A DNA stretch of 23,487 nucleotides from an uncultured Clostridium sp. (lineage in GTDB: Bacteria > Bacillota > Clostridia > Lachnospirales > Lachnospiraceae): assembly GCA_900544905.1 (NCBI GenBank), contig UQXF01000047.1:1-23487 (forward strand), read 5' to 3'. This document shows, piece by piece, positions 5,794 to 13,550 of this stretch (positions are counted from its first letter, which is position 1; each line of letters begins with the position of its first letter). Below the pieces are notes generated by a model. It worked only from the letters and a program-made list of their open reading frames with translations. It was not told the origin of the DNA and did not search any database. Made by a program: the position numbers and the translations under genes.

Positions 5794-8154
5794 TTACTTC
5801 TTCTTCCAGAAATCCGAAAGTCTTTCCTCCACCGTGTCAAGAGTGACCACCTGGTAATCTGCCCATTCCGCCGGAAATGTTTCCACCACCTGACGGGTCA
5901 CAAACCGCTCATCCAATAACAGAATGACACCCTTATCCTCCATGGTACGGATTACCCTTCCTGCCGCCTGCTGCACCTTATTCATTCCCGGATAGAGATA
6001 GGCATACTCAAAGCCCTTATCCTCACGGTCTGCAAAATACTGCTGTTTAATTTCCCTCTCGTTACATACCATCGGAAGCCCTGTCCCAATCACCGCAACA
6101 CCAATCAGATAATCTCCCGCTAAATCAATCCCCTCCGAGAATATTCCGCCCAGAATACAAAATCCCAGCACCGGATGGTCTGCCTCACGGAAACGGGCTA
6201 AAAATTCCTCCCTCTCCGTCTCAGTCAGATGGGATTTCTGGCAGATTACCTCGGTTTCTGACAACAAGCCGGATTCCATCGCTGTGTCATAAACATCCTG
6301 AAGCATCTTATAGGACGGAAAAAATGCCATATAATTTCCCGCCCTGCTGTTTACAAGAATATCCAGATAGCCTGCCATTTTTTCATACTGGGCAGGTCCC
6401 CGCAGCCGGTATCTGCTGCTGACATCCACACCGGTAAACAGCCCCCGGTTCTCCCTCGGAAAGGGAGAGGGAACATAGATGGCATAATCCTCCTCGCTGT
6501 TATGGAGCAGCTCCTTATAATAGGTGATGGGCAGCATCGTAGCGGAAAAGAAAACCGTGGCGTTCCCCTTTTCGATACAGTCTGTGAGATTCTTCGCCGG
6601 ATGAATACAGTAAAGTTTTATCATAAAGGATGAATCACTCACCTGCTCTCCATATATTTCATAGCTTTCATCCAAAAGCTCATAAATGCTTAAAAACTGG
6701 TTGATTTGGAAATAAAAATCCAGTATTTCATCCTTATGGGGCTTTAATGCCGGAATTTCCTTACTCTCCTCCATAAAGGCTTCCATACCGGCATGAAGCC
6801 GCAGCAGCTTCACATACAGGGAATCCAAATCCGAAATCATAATATAGCCCTTATCATTGTCACACTCTTTTTTAAATTGCAGCATTTCCCGGTTGCAGTT
6901 TCCAAGCAGCCTGCCAAGCTTTGCATTATAGGGAAGCAGCAGCTTTCGCAGCTTTAAGAAATCCTCTTTATAAATGGCGGCGCTGTACATGGAGGACGCC
7001 CGTTCCACCAGGTTATGGGCTTCATCCACCAGAAAAAGGAAATCGCCCTTTGCCCCTTCCGCAAAATATCTTCTAAGCTTTACCCGTGGGTCAAATACAT
7101 AATTGTAGTCACAGATAATTCCATCCACAAAAAGGCTCACGTCCAGTCCCAGCTCAAAGGGACAAACCATATGCTTATCCGCATATTCCAGCAAGGTCTC
7201 TCTCGTAACATTTACCTCATTGGTAATACAGTCATATATCGCCTTATTTATACGGTCATAATGTCCCTTTGCATAGGGACAATGCTCCGGCTCGCAGTTC
7301 ATTTCCTCCATAGGGCATATCTTTTCCTTCGCCGTAAGCAGAACGCTCCGGAAATACAGACCATTATTCCTGAGAATTTCCAGACCGTCCAGGGCAGCTC
7401 CTCTGGCAATGGTTTTTGCCGTAAGGTAAAACAGCTTTTCCCCGTATCCATCTCCCATTGCCTTAATTGCCGGATACAGCGCCGCCATGGTTTTTCCAAT
7501 TCCGGTAGGCGCCTGTACAAAAAGATTCTGTCTCCTTTTTATGGACAGATAAACCGTTCCCGCCATATCCCGCTGCCCTTCCCGGTAGGTATAGGGAAAT
7601 GCAAGCTCTTCGATGGAATCATTTCGCAGTCTCCTGTTATCCACCTCAAACTGAGTCCATTTACAGTATTCCTCCACAAGGTCATGAAACCACTGTTGCA
7701 GCTCTTCAAAGGAAAATGTCTCCTGAAACCTTTTAATCTCTTCTGAATCCAGATTGCAATAGGTCATCTGTACCGTAATCTCATCCAGCTCTTTATCCAG
7801 TGCATATATGTAAGCATAACACATTGCCTGCGCCTTATGCACAAAAACAGTACATTCCATATGGTCAAGCTTTTTGTAGACCCCTTTAATCTCATCAATG
7901 GTGACACCCTTTTCCTCCGTAAGGATGCCATCTGCCCTGCCCTCTATGGTCAGTACAAAATCGGGTCTTATAATATCAATTTTAAGAGGTACCTCCGCCT
8001 CATAGTTCAAGCCCATCCTTCCCTGAAGCTTGCGATGGATTCTGCTGCCCTCTGCCATAGCTTCCCTGGAAAAGGTTCCGTCTCCGCTGGCAATATCTCC
8101 GCTGCGGAAAATAAACTCCACTAATCCCCTGACTGATATTTTTACCTGATACAT
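5794..8154 (-). CDS. DinG/XPD-type Fe-S helicase fused to PD-(D/E)XK nuclease-like domain
   Basis: About 786 residues. The N-terminal 170 residues resemble Cas4/RecB-type nucleases: RIH near residue 40, GRADG (Asp about 75), TIDEIKG (Glu/Lys about 88-90) and KAQAMCYAY (Gln about 109). A superfamily 2 helicase follows. It has Walker A APTGIGKT (about 216-222), four cysteines at about 280, 287, 292 and 331 spaced as in the XPD/DinG Fe-S cluster, and DEAH at about 377. The C-terminal motor has SEGIDLAGD and QAAGRVIRTMED. Predicted role: 5'-to-3' DNA unwinding coupled to strand cleavage in repair; this is inference. I chose the ATG at 8154: the ATG six bases earlier is only one or two bases from AGAGGA. 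The gene lies 63 bases behind the DJ-1 gene and may share its transcript. Confidence 0.88.
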   Translation of the reverse strand: MYQVKISVRGLVEFIFRSGDIASGDGTFSREAMAEGSRIHRKLQGRMGLNYEAEVPLKIDIIRPDFVLTIEGRADGILTEEKGVTIDEIKGVYKKLDHMECTVFVHKAQAMCYAYIYALDKELDEITVQMTYCNLDSEEIKRFQETFSFEELQQWFHDLVEEYCKWTQFEVDNRRLRNDSIEELAFPYTYREGQRDMAGTVYLSIKRRQNLFVQAPTGIGKTMAALYPAIKAMGDGYGEKLFYLTAKTIARGAALDGLEILRNNGLYFRSVLLTAKEKICPMEEMNCEPEHCPYAKGHYDRINKAIYDCITNEVNVTRETLLEYADKHMVCPFELGLDVSLFVDGIICDYNYVFDPRVKLRRYFAEGAKGDFLFLVDEAHNLVERASSMYSAAIYKEDFLKLRKLLLPYNAKLGRLLGNCNREMLQFKKECDNDKGYIMISDLDSLYVKLLRLHAGMEAFMEESKEIPALKPHKDEILDFYFQINQFLSIYELLDESYEIYGEQVSDSSFMIKLYCIHPAKNLTDCIEKGNATVFFSATMLPITYYKELLHNSEEDYAIYVPSPFPRENRGLFTGVDVSSRYRLRGPAQYEKMAGYLDILVNSRAGNYMAFFPSYKMLQDVYDTAMESGLLSETEVICQKSHLTETEREEFLARFREADHPVLGFCILGGIFSEGIDLAGDYLIGVAVIGTGLPMVCNEREIKQQYFADREDKGFEYAYLYPGMNKVQQAAGRVIRTMEDKGVILLLDERFVTRQVVETFPAEWADYQVVTLDTVEERLSDFWKKK

Positions 8155-8217
8155 ATGCATGTCCTCTGTTATTTTTACATTCTGTCTATGCAGTCATCGA
8201 TTTCCAAAACGATTTTA

Positions 8218-8769
8218 TCAAACATAGTAAACGATTTTCTTTCCTACCGTCTGTGCATTCGCCTCATCCGTAAGCTTTGCAAGAAGCGTAAGTCCAAAAT
8301 CGATACAGGTTCCCATTCCGCGGCTGGTGATAAACTGTCCGTCACACACAACCTTATCTTCACTGTGCTCTGCTCCGACAAGACCGCTCTCCATTCCCGG
8401 GAAACAGGTAGCTTTTCTGCCCTGTAAAAGTCCCTTCTCTCCATAAACAGTAGGCGCCGCACAGACTGCCGCTAAATATTTGCCAGCCTCATAATACTGG
8501 CGGATTAGCTTATCCAGTCCTGCATGTGCCTTAAGATTTGGCGTGCCCGGAATTCCTCCCGGCAGTATCAGCATATCCCCATCCTCCAGGCTCTGTTCCT
8601 CAAACAGCAAATCTGCCCGGACTGTGACTGCATGGGAGCTGGTCACATCATAATCCCCCGTAACCGATACGGTCTTACAATCCACACCGCCTCTTCTCAA
8701 AATATCTACAACCGTTAACGCCTCCACCTCTTCAAATCCGGTAGCAAAAAATAAATATGCTTTCTTCAT
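8218..8769 (-). CDS. DJ-1/PfpI family protein (DJ-1 subfamily)
   Basis: A 183-residue cytoplasmic protein of the DJ-1/ThiJ/PfpI superfamily. It has the conserved Glu in ATGFEEVEALTVVDILRR, the LPGGIPGTPNL loop, and the reactive cysteine at the nucleophile elbow (AAVCAAPTVYG, Cys103), plus FITSRGMGTCIDFGL. This matches the subfamily of human DJ-1 and bacterial YajL, linked with oxidative stress protection, glyoxalase activity and a debated deglycase activity. The exact activity is not determined by the sequence. A strong promoter lies at 8854-8882. It is first gene of a likely two-gene unit with the helicase. Start ATG has AGGAGGAAA upstream. Confidence 0.9.
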   Translation of the reverse strand: MKKAYLFFATGFEEVEALTVVDILRRGGVDCKTVSVTGDYDVTSSHAVTVRADLLFEEQSLEDGDMLILPGGIPGTPNLKAHAGLDKLIRQYYEAGKYLAAVCAAPTVYGEKGLLQGRKATCFPGMESGLVGAEHSEDKVVCDGQFITSRGMGTCIDFGLTLLAKLTDEANAQTVGKKIVYYV

Positions 8770-8853
8770 AATTCTTTTCCTCCTGACTGCCAGTCTTTTC
8801 TTGTATATAACCCTTTTCCCATTCCCTTCTCCCCTTAAAGCATAACTAATAAT

Positions 8854-8882
8854 ATTTTAGTTTATTACTTAATATTTGTCAA
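8854..8882 (-). promoter_or_regulatory. DJ-1 gene promoter
   Basis: TTGACA (8877-8882), 17 bases, then TAAAAT (8854-8859) on the minus strand. Its -35 overlaps the -35 of the plus-strand CYTH promoter in the same TTGTCAA sequence. Confidence 0.75.
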
Positions 8883-8904
8883 TTCCGGCGAACTATGATA
8901 GGAT
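8876..8904 (+). promoter_or_regulatory. Candidate CYTH gene promoter
   Basis: TTGTCA (8876-8881), 17 bases, then TAGGAT (8899-8904), 46 bases before the start codon. The -10 is poor. It lies inside an inverted repeat, which would suit a regulated promoter. Confidence 0.5.
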
Positions 8905-8913
8905 TTATCATAG
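8893..8913. promoter_or_regulatory. Operator-like inverted repeat upstream of the CYTH gene
   Basis: CTATGATA and TATCATAG are perfect 8-bp arms around GGATT. The repeat covers the candidate -10 and start region of the CYTH gene and lies beside the DJ-1 promoter. A repressor site is the natural reading, but a short hairpin in the mRNA leader is also possible. Confidence 0.55.
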
Positions 8914-8949
8914 AATTTATTCAGAAAGGTAAAACAAGGAACAGCACAT

Positions 8950-9453
8950 ATGGAAATTGAAAGAAAATTCTTGATAGAGAAAGCACTTATCCCGGAAGAC
9001 CTGTCAGCCTATCCCCATAGTGATTTACAACAGGCATATATTATTACGGAACCGGTGCTGAGAATCCGCAAAAAAGACGACTGTTATATCCTGACCTATA
9101 AGGGGCAGGGACTGATGAAGCGAGAGGAGGTGGAATTTCCCTTAACCATAGCTTCCTATGAGAAGCTTCTGGCTAAAACAGAGGGAAATATCATTACCAA
9201 AACCCGCTATAAAATTCCGGAATCACACAATCTGACAATTGAACTGGATATTTTTCACGGATTATTTGAAGGGCTTTATCTTACCGAGGTGGAATTTCCG
9301 GATGAAGAAACCGCACTCTCTTACACTCCGCCACACTGGTTCGGCAAAGAGGTTACCCACGAAATCGCATTTCACAATTCTACCTTAAGCCAGATGGCAG
9401 AAACGGACATTAAAGCTCTGATTGCATCTTCATATAAAGAAGGGCTTTATTGA
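8950..9453 (+). CDS. CYTH-domain protein (triphosphate tunnel metalloenzyme family)
   Basis: A 167-residue soluble protein with the CYTH signature EIERKFLI at residues 2-9. Alternating charged beta-strands characteristic of a triphosphate tunnel follow: VLRIRKKDDCYILTYKG, KREEVEFPL, KTRYKIP, IELDIFHG and LTEVEFPDEE. The family binds triphosphates and divalent metal, and includes inorganic triphosphatases and class IV adenylate cyclases. In gut Firmicutes a triphosphatase role is more usual, but the sequence does not decide. It is the only plus-strand gene in the window. Its final 44 bases overlap the end of the convergent DUF1189 gene. The ribosome binding site (AAGGAAC) is weaker than those of its neighbours. 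Confidence 0.88.
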   Translation: MEIERKFLIEKALIPEDLSAYPHSDLQQAYIITEPVLRIRKKDDCYILTYKGQGLMKREEVEFPLTIASYEKLLAKTEGNIITKTRYKIPESHNLTIELDIFHGLFEGLYLTEVEFPDEETALSYTPPHWFGKEVTHEIAFHNSTLSQMAETDIKALIASSYKEGLY

Positions 9454-10243
9454 TAATCATGATTGTAATCAACAAGGAGAAGGAGCTTGCTGCCAGAATC
9501 AGAATCGGAACATTAATACAGTACATGACTGCACTGATAATTGCCCCCACAGCCTGTGCATACATCGCCATTTTATAGAGTTCCCCAAAGGTAAGCTCCG
9601 CAATTACCGGTTTCGTCAGCAAATGCATCAAAACAGCATAAAACAGACCCATTGCCAGGTATTTTACCATCTCAAACATATACAGCAGCACAAACAAAAC
9701 ACATAGCCCCATATAAATCAGCGGGGCTTTCTCTGCCAGCGCCTGGTTATCAAAATCTATTTCCCCGAAATCTGAAAATTTTGTCTCCTGCGCCAGTTCC
9801 CCAATTCCAGTTACCTGGTTATAGAACAATATACCGGTTTTGCTTATCATAACCGCCTCTACCATATTGGCAGGCACATCCTCTTTTGTATATTTTTCCA
9901 CACTGGTATCCACCACTAAATAGATTCCGTTCATTTCGTCAATCTTCTCTATATCGTCCTCCAGTGTAAATACACCATTCTTCAGGGAAAATTCCGGGAT
10001 TTCATAAAGTATGATATCCTTAACGCCTCCCATTCCCGCAATTGCACCGAGAGCCGGAACCGCATAGCGGATTACCGAAACCAGTAATACCAGTAATACA
10101 AGAAACTGTATCAGCTTTCCCACAGACAGCCGCAGCAGCCTGCCATAGTCTTTTGGTATAAACATAGCCGTAATAAAACGGTCAGCCACACTCATTTTTT
10201 CTTCTTTTTCCGCTTGTCCCTCAACAGAAGTAGTATTTATCAT
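9410..10243 (-). CDS. DUF1189-family integral membrane protein
   Basis: About 277 residues. A short polar N-terminus (MSVADRFITAMFIPKDYGRL) precedes a first membrane helix. An outward-facing region of about 110 residues follows (YEIPEFSLKNGVFTLEDD ... GIYLVVDTS). At least three or four more helices fill the C-terminal half. This order, including the FSLKNG and VVDT segments, is that of DUF1189 proteins, whose function is unknown. I chose the ATG at 10243, which has a perfect GGAGG five bases upstream, over a GTG four codons earlier. It starts 15 bases after the sensor-kinase stop, so the two are in one operon and may work together at the membrane. Confidence 0.8.
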   Translation of the reverse strand: MINTTSVEGQAEKEEKMSVADRFITAMFIPKDYGRLLRLSVGKLIQFLVLLVLLVSVIRYAVPALGAIAGMGGVKDIILYEIPEFSLKNGVFTLEDDIEKIDEMNGIYLVVDTSVEKYTKEDVPANMVEAVMISKTGILFYNQVTGIGELAQETKFSDFGEIDFDNQALAEKAPLIYMGLCVLFVLLYMFEMVKYLAMGLFYAVLMHLLTKPVIAELTFGELYKMAMYAQAVGAIISAVMYCINVPILILAASSFSLLITIMIINKALLYMKMQSEL

Positions 10244-10258
10244 ATATACCTCCACATG

Positions 10259-12115
10259 TTATTCTAATTCCTCAGGTTCATCCAGCTGTTCATTTTCCAG
10301 CGCAGGCAATACAACCGTAATGACGGTTCCTTTTCCCTCTTTTGAGATAACCTCCGTCTGTGCCTGGCAGGTCTCTTCCAGCATCGACAATAAATTGAGC
10401 AGTGCCGTTGGACTTTTCCGCTTTAATATGCGGCTGTCAAAACCAGCCCCGTCATCAACAACCTGGACTGCATAGCCCTCTGCCCGCAGATAAGTCCGGA
10501 TTACAATGTTGCCGGTATCACCCTGGCTCAATATCCCGTGCTCCACCGCATTTTCCACCATAGGCTCAATACTGCACCTTGGAATATGAAAATCCTTTAC
10601 CTTACATTCCACGCTAAAATTCACACCTGCATTACACATCCTTTGAAGCTGGAGATATGCAATCATATGCTCCAATTCTTCCTCAAAGGGTATTACCTCT
10701 CCTGCCTTCTCGATTGCCTTCAGCGTGCATTTTATATATACAAATATATAGTATATCATCTTTACGCTTTCTCCGGAACCATCTTTAATAAGCTTTTGCA
10801 GTGTATGGAACGAAGCAAACAAAAAATCGGGCTTCATCTGTTCCACAAGCTGTACCCGCATTTCCTCCTCACTATAGGAAGCCTGCTGTTTTCCGGCGGT
10901 AACCGGCAGCGCTTTTTTCAGGGTAACAATCCACAGCATAACAATATAAATCACAAATCCGATTGGAATATATATATTATTAAGCTCTATCTCCCTGCCG
11001 GAAAACCACATGATAATCTGTACCAGAATGCAGAACAGAAGAACCGCATTTGCATAGAAAACCGGCTTTTCCTCCTTCTGTCTGTAATAATAGACTGTTA
11101 TTCCAAGGATAACGGTATACATCAAAATGCTGATGCCAAGCAGTCCTCTTCCAATATTGTAAACCGTGTCAAACTGTACCAGAGAAAATGCCTGCAGCAC
11201 AATCGCACTGATATAGAAGACCCCAAACACCAGTATTCCGGTATCCAAAAATAACAATACCCGCCTCCGGCTGACAAAACACCGGATATTCATAAGATGA
11301 AGCACTGCCAGAACAATAATCAGACAGGCTCTCAGCAGATATGCGCCATAATTCCACCCTGTCAGAACCGGAAATATTTTTCCACCCACAATAAACAGCA
11401 GACCCAGAAACAGTCCCTCCAGACTGCTGTATAACAGACATTTCTTCTGTTTCCGTGCATTTTTTATAAAGGCATATACCAGCAGCATACAAAGGCTGAT
11501 ACAGATTAACAGTAATCCGGTAACTACAGCCACGCCATTTTCCATGAGAAGCTCCATCCATAACTGGTTGCGGGTTCCCGTACAGATGCTTTCCACCTCC
11601 ATGTAATCACCTGACTGCCCGGTCAGTTCAATCACAATAATCTGCTCCTGATATTCCGGGGACAGCGGTATTACATGATAGGACGGAAGCTTCTTCGCTC
11701 TTTTGTCACTCTCATAAAGTATATCCTGCCCCACCGATACCTTTACTGTCTGGTAGTCGGTTTTCAGCATCATATAAATGGTATCCAGTTCCAGCTCCGG
11801 CACCTTATGCAGCAATGACAGGGTTTCCCCCTCCGCCACCGGCAGCTTACCCGGCAGTGTCAATACCTCCTGGATAATATTATCCTTTCCACCGGAAGAG
11901 CCCTCCTCTGTGCTCCGGTACTCCTGAAGCTTCTGTTCATCCTCTGTCTTGTAGGTGCAGACCCAGCCATCGGAAAAATCCTCCATGCCCTCTGCTCTGC
12001 CCCGCTCCTCTACCGCCGGAATATGCCTGACTCCGAAAAAGCAGAACAAAACAGCGCTTGCTCCCAATATCAGCAGTAATATCATATGAAATTGGCGGTC
12101 TTCTAATCGAAACAT
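10259..12115 (-). CDS. LytS-like membrane sensor kinase lacking the phospho-acceptor His
   Basis: A 618-residue protein. One N-terminal helix (about 11-29) is followed by an extracytoplasmic domain (30-190) with a carbohydrate-binding-like beta pattern. About seven membrane helices (193-400) come next, as in 7TM-sensor kinases. The cytoplasmic part matches LytS/YehU kinases: EEELEHMIAYLQLQ, N-box VENAVEHGI (520-528), G1 VVDDGAGFD and GKGTVITVVLP. In the His box, normally QINPHFLFN, the sequence is QMKPDFLFA: the phospho-acceptor is Asp430 (GAT at 10826-10828). ATP binding may persist but normal autophosphorylation should not. No response regulator lies nearby. The operon partner is the DUF1189 gene. 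Start ATG has AGGAG six bases upstream. Confidence 0.85.
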   Translation of the reverse strand: MFRLEDRQFHMILLLILGASAVLFCFFGVRHIPAVEERGRAEGMEDFSDGWVCTYKTEDEQKLQEYRSTEEGSSGGKDNIIQEVLTLPGKLPVAEGETLSLLHKVPELELDTIYMMLKTDYQTVKVSVGQDILYESDKRAKKLPSYHVIPLSPEYQEQIIVIELTGQSGDYMEVESICTGTRNQLWMELLMENGVAVVTGLLLICISLCMLLVYAFIKNARKQKKCLLYSSLEGLFLGLLFIVGGKIFPVLTGWNYGAYLLRACLIIVLAVLHLMNIRCFVSRRRVLLFLDTGILVFGVFYISAIVLQAFSLVQFDTVYNIGRGLLGISILMYTVILGITVYYYRQKEEKPVFYANAVLLFCILVQIIMWFSGREIELNNIYIPIGFVIYIVMLWIVTLKKALPVTAGKQQASYSEEEMRVQLVEQMKPDFLFASFHTLQKLIKDGSGESVKMIYYIFVYIKCTLKAIEKAGEVIPFEEELEHMIAYLQLQRMCNAGVNFSVECKVKDFHIPRCSIEPMVENAVEHGILSQGDTGNIVIRTYLRAEGYAVQVVDDGAGFDSRILKRKSPTALLNLLSMLEETCQAQTEVISKEGKGTVITVVLPALENEQLDEPEELE

Positions 12116-12131
12116 CTCTATCTCCTCTTGG

Positions 12132-12204
12132 TATTATATCAATTGGGTAATTGCGAAACTCTCTATTTTCAAATCCTAGTTGTGCAATTGCTTATTATAT
12201 CAAT
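12132..12204. repeat. Palindromic repeat element B with 12-bp flanking direct repeats
   Basis: Perfect 12-bp direct repeats TATTATATCAAT (12132-12143 and 12193-12204) flank a 49-bp palindromic element. Its arms AATTGCGAAACT and AGTTGTGCAATT pair with two mismatches. It is a shorter relative of the element at 903-977. The right-hand direct repeat contains the stop codon of the HAD gene. The left-hand copy supplies the extended -10 of the sensor-kinase promoter. The flanking repeats look like a target-site duplication. Confidence 0.7.
12133..12141 (-). promoter_or_regulatory. Extended -10 promoter of the sensor kinase gene
   Basis: TGATATAAT on the minus strand is a perfect extended -10, 17 bases before the kinase start codon. 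No good -35 is visible; GAGTTT at the right distance is weak and lies within repeat element B. Confidence 0.55.
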
Positions 12205-12986
12205 CCGTAATGCTGCAATGCATTCTCAATTCCATTTTCCAAAATATCCGTTGTCCGGTACTCTGCCACCTGCAGCACATCCTCCACTGCATTGCCCATG
12301 GCAACAGAATGTGGTACATATTGTAACATCTCCATATCATTTATGGAATCCCCAAATGCATAACAATCCGAGCTGTGAATCTGCAGATATTCCATCAAAA
12401 ACTGTATTCCTGTCGCCTTGCTGAACCCAGCCGGTACTGCTTCCGTTACCATTCCACCATGAGGTATTAAATTAAAATCCTTGGAAAACAGGTCATTAAA
12501 TGCCTCCTCGTTGCTGTCCGGCATCCGGGTAGTGGTAAACTTATCATAGCAAAAATCCGGATGTCCGGAATCTTCAATGGGATAATCCACATTTTTTGAA
12601 AAATAATTGTAGATATATTCCATAAAGCTGCCTGGACCATGGTCTCCGTCTATAAACAGGCGGTCCTTCCCCTCAAATACCGTCTGGTATTTATATTCCC
12701 GGAGCTTTTCCGCATAATAAATATTCTGCTCTCTTGTCAGCGTGTGATGAAAGATTTCCTGTCCCTCATATTCGATATAGGTACCGCATCCACATACCAG
12801 ACCATCAAATCCAAACTCCAGCAAATGCTTATCAATGGCTGTTTTCACCCTTCCGGTATTGATAAAGATTTTATGACCGTTTTCTCTTGCCTTGTAAAGT
12901 GCATGCTTTGTGCTGTCCGGCATCCTGTGTTCATCATCCAGCGTAATCAGTGTTCCATCAATGTCAAAAAATAGTAAAGCCGACAT
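12195..12986 (-). CDS. HAD-superfamily phosphatase (Cof/HAD-IIB type)
   Basis: About 263 residues, cytoplasmic. Motif I is FFDIDGTLI near the N-terminus. A Thr motif lies in FINTGRVKTAI, and motif IV is FGDSINDMEMLQYVP near residue 215. A C2-type cap lies between. This is the Cof-like group that removes phosphate from small metabolites. I chose the ATG at 12986, seven bases after AAAGGAG, over an in-frame GTG six codons earlier. It follows ribH by 35 bases at the end of the riboflavin operon. HAD-type enzymes dephosphorylate the pyrimidine intermediate of riboflavin synthesis in other bacteria, so a role in that step is possible but not shown. Confidence 0.85.
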   Translation of the reverse strand: MSALLFFDIDGTLITLDDEHRMPDSTKHALYKARENGHKIFINTGRVKTAIDKHLLEFGFDGLVCGCGTYIEYEGQEIFHHTLTREQNIYYAEKLREYKYQTVFEGKDRLFIDGDHGPGSFMEYIYNYFSKNVDYPIEDSGHPDFCYDKFTTTRMPDSNEEAFNDLFSKDFNLIPHGGMVTEAVPAGFSKATGIQFLMEYLQIHSSDCYAFGDSINDMEMLQYVPHSVAMGNAVEDVLQVAEYRTTDILENGIENALQHYGLI

Positions 12987-13021
12987 AACCGCTCTCCTTT
13001 TCACTTTTTGTAAGTAACACC

Positions 13022-13486
13022 CTACATCTGCTTTAACAGATTTACCATCTCAATGGCGCCTAACGCACAGTCATAACCTTTGTTACCAGCCTTGGTTCCT
13101 GCACGCTCAATTGCCTGCTCAATATTTTCTGTAGTAACAATACCAAACATAACAGGGACTCCCGTTTCCAGAGAAACCTGTGCAATTCCCTTTGACACCT
13201 CATTACATACATAATCATAGTGGCTGGTTGCTCCACGGATAACCGTACCTAAGCAGATTACCGCATCATACTTTCCGGACTGTGCCATTTTCTTGGCTGC
13301 CACCGGAATCTCAAAAGCACCCGGAACCCAGGCAAGGGTAACGTTATCCTCCGGAATATCATGGCGGGTTAAGCCATCCATGGCACCTCCGATTAGCTTG
13401 GATACGATAAACTCGTTAAATCTTGCGGCAACAATGCCGATTTTCATGTCATTTGCAACTAATTTTCCTTCTAATGTTTTCATCAT
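13022..13486 (-). CDS. ribH: 6,7-dimethyl-8-ribityllumazine synthase
   Basis: A 154-residue enzyme that condenses the ribitylamino-pyrimidine from RibD with dihydroxybutanone phosphate from RibBA to give lumazine, the substrate of RibE. Family signatures are present in order: GIVAARFNEFIVSKLIGGA, VTLAWVPGAFEIPVAAKKMA, AVICLGTVIRGATSHYDYVC (with the catalytic His), GVPVMFGIVTTENIEQAIERA, and NKGYDCALGAIEM. Length is normal; it should assemble as the icosahedral or pentameric cytoplasmic form. The start ATG has AAAGGAAA upstream. It is separated from ribBA by a nitroreductase gene. Confidence 0.96.
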   Translation of the reverse strand: MMKTLEGKLVANDMKIGIVAARFNEFIVSKLIGGAMDGLTRHDIPEDNVTLAWVPGAFEIPVAAKKMAQSGKYDAVICLGTVIRGATSHYDYVCNEVSKGIAQVSLETGVPVMFGIVTTENIEQAIERAGTKAGNKGYDCALGAIEMVNLLKQM

Positions 13487-13550
13487 TCTTATTTCCTTTC
13501 TATTGTGTTATGCCTTATGGCTTTTTACCTGTAAATTTGTATTTGTCTCT

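Noticed and set aside
7015..7746. Plus-strand ORF of 243 codons inside the helicase gene
   Set aside because: It runs opposite to conserved helicase motifs, is rich in rare-type codons and His/Gln, and has no family signature.
8155..8217. Separate promoter for the helicase gene
   Set aside because: No pair of hexamers with acceptable spacing was found; co-transcription with the DJ-1 gene is simpler.
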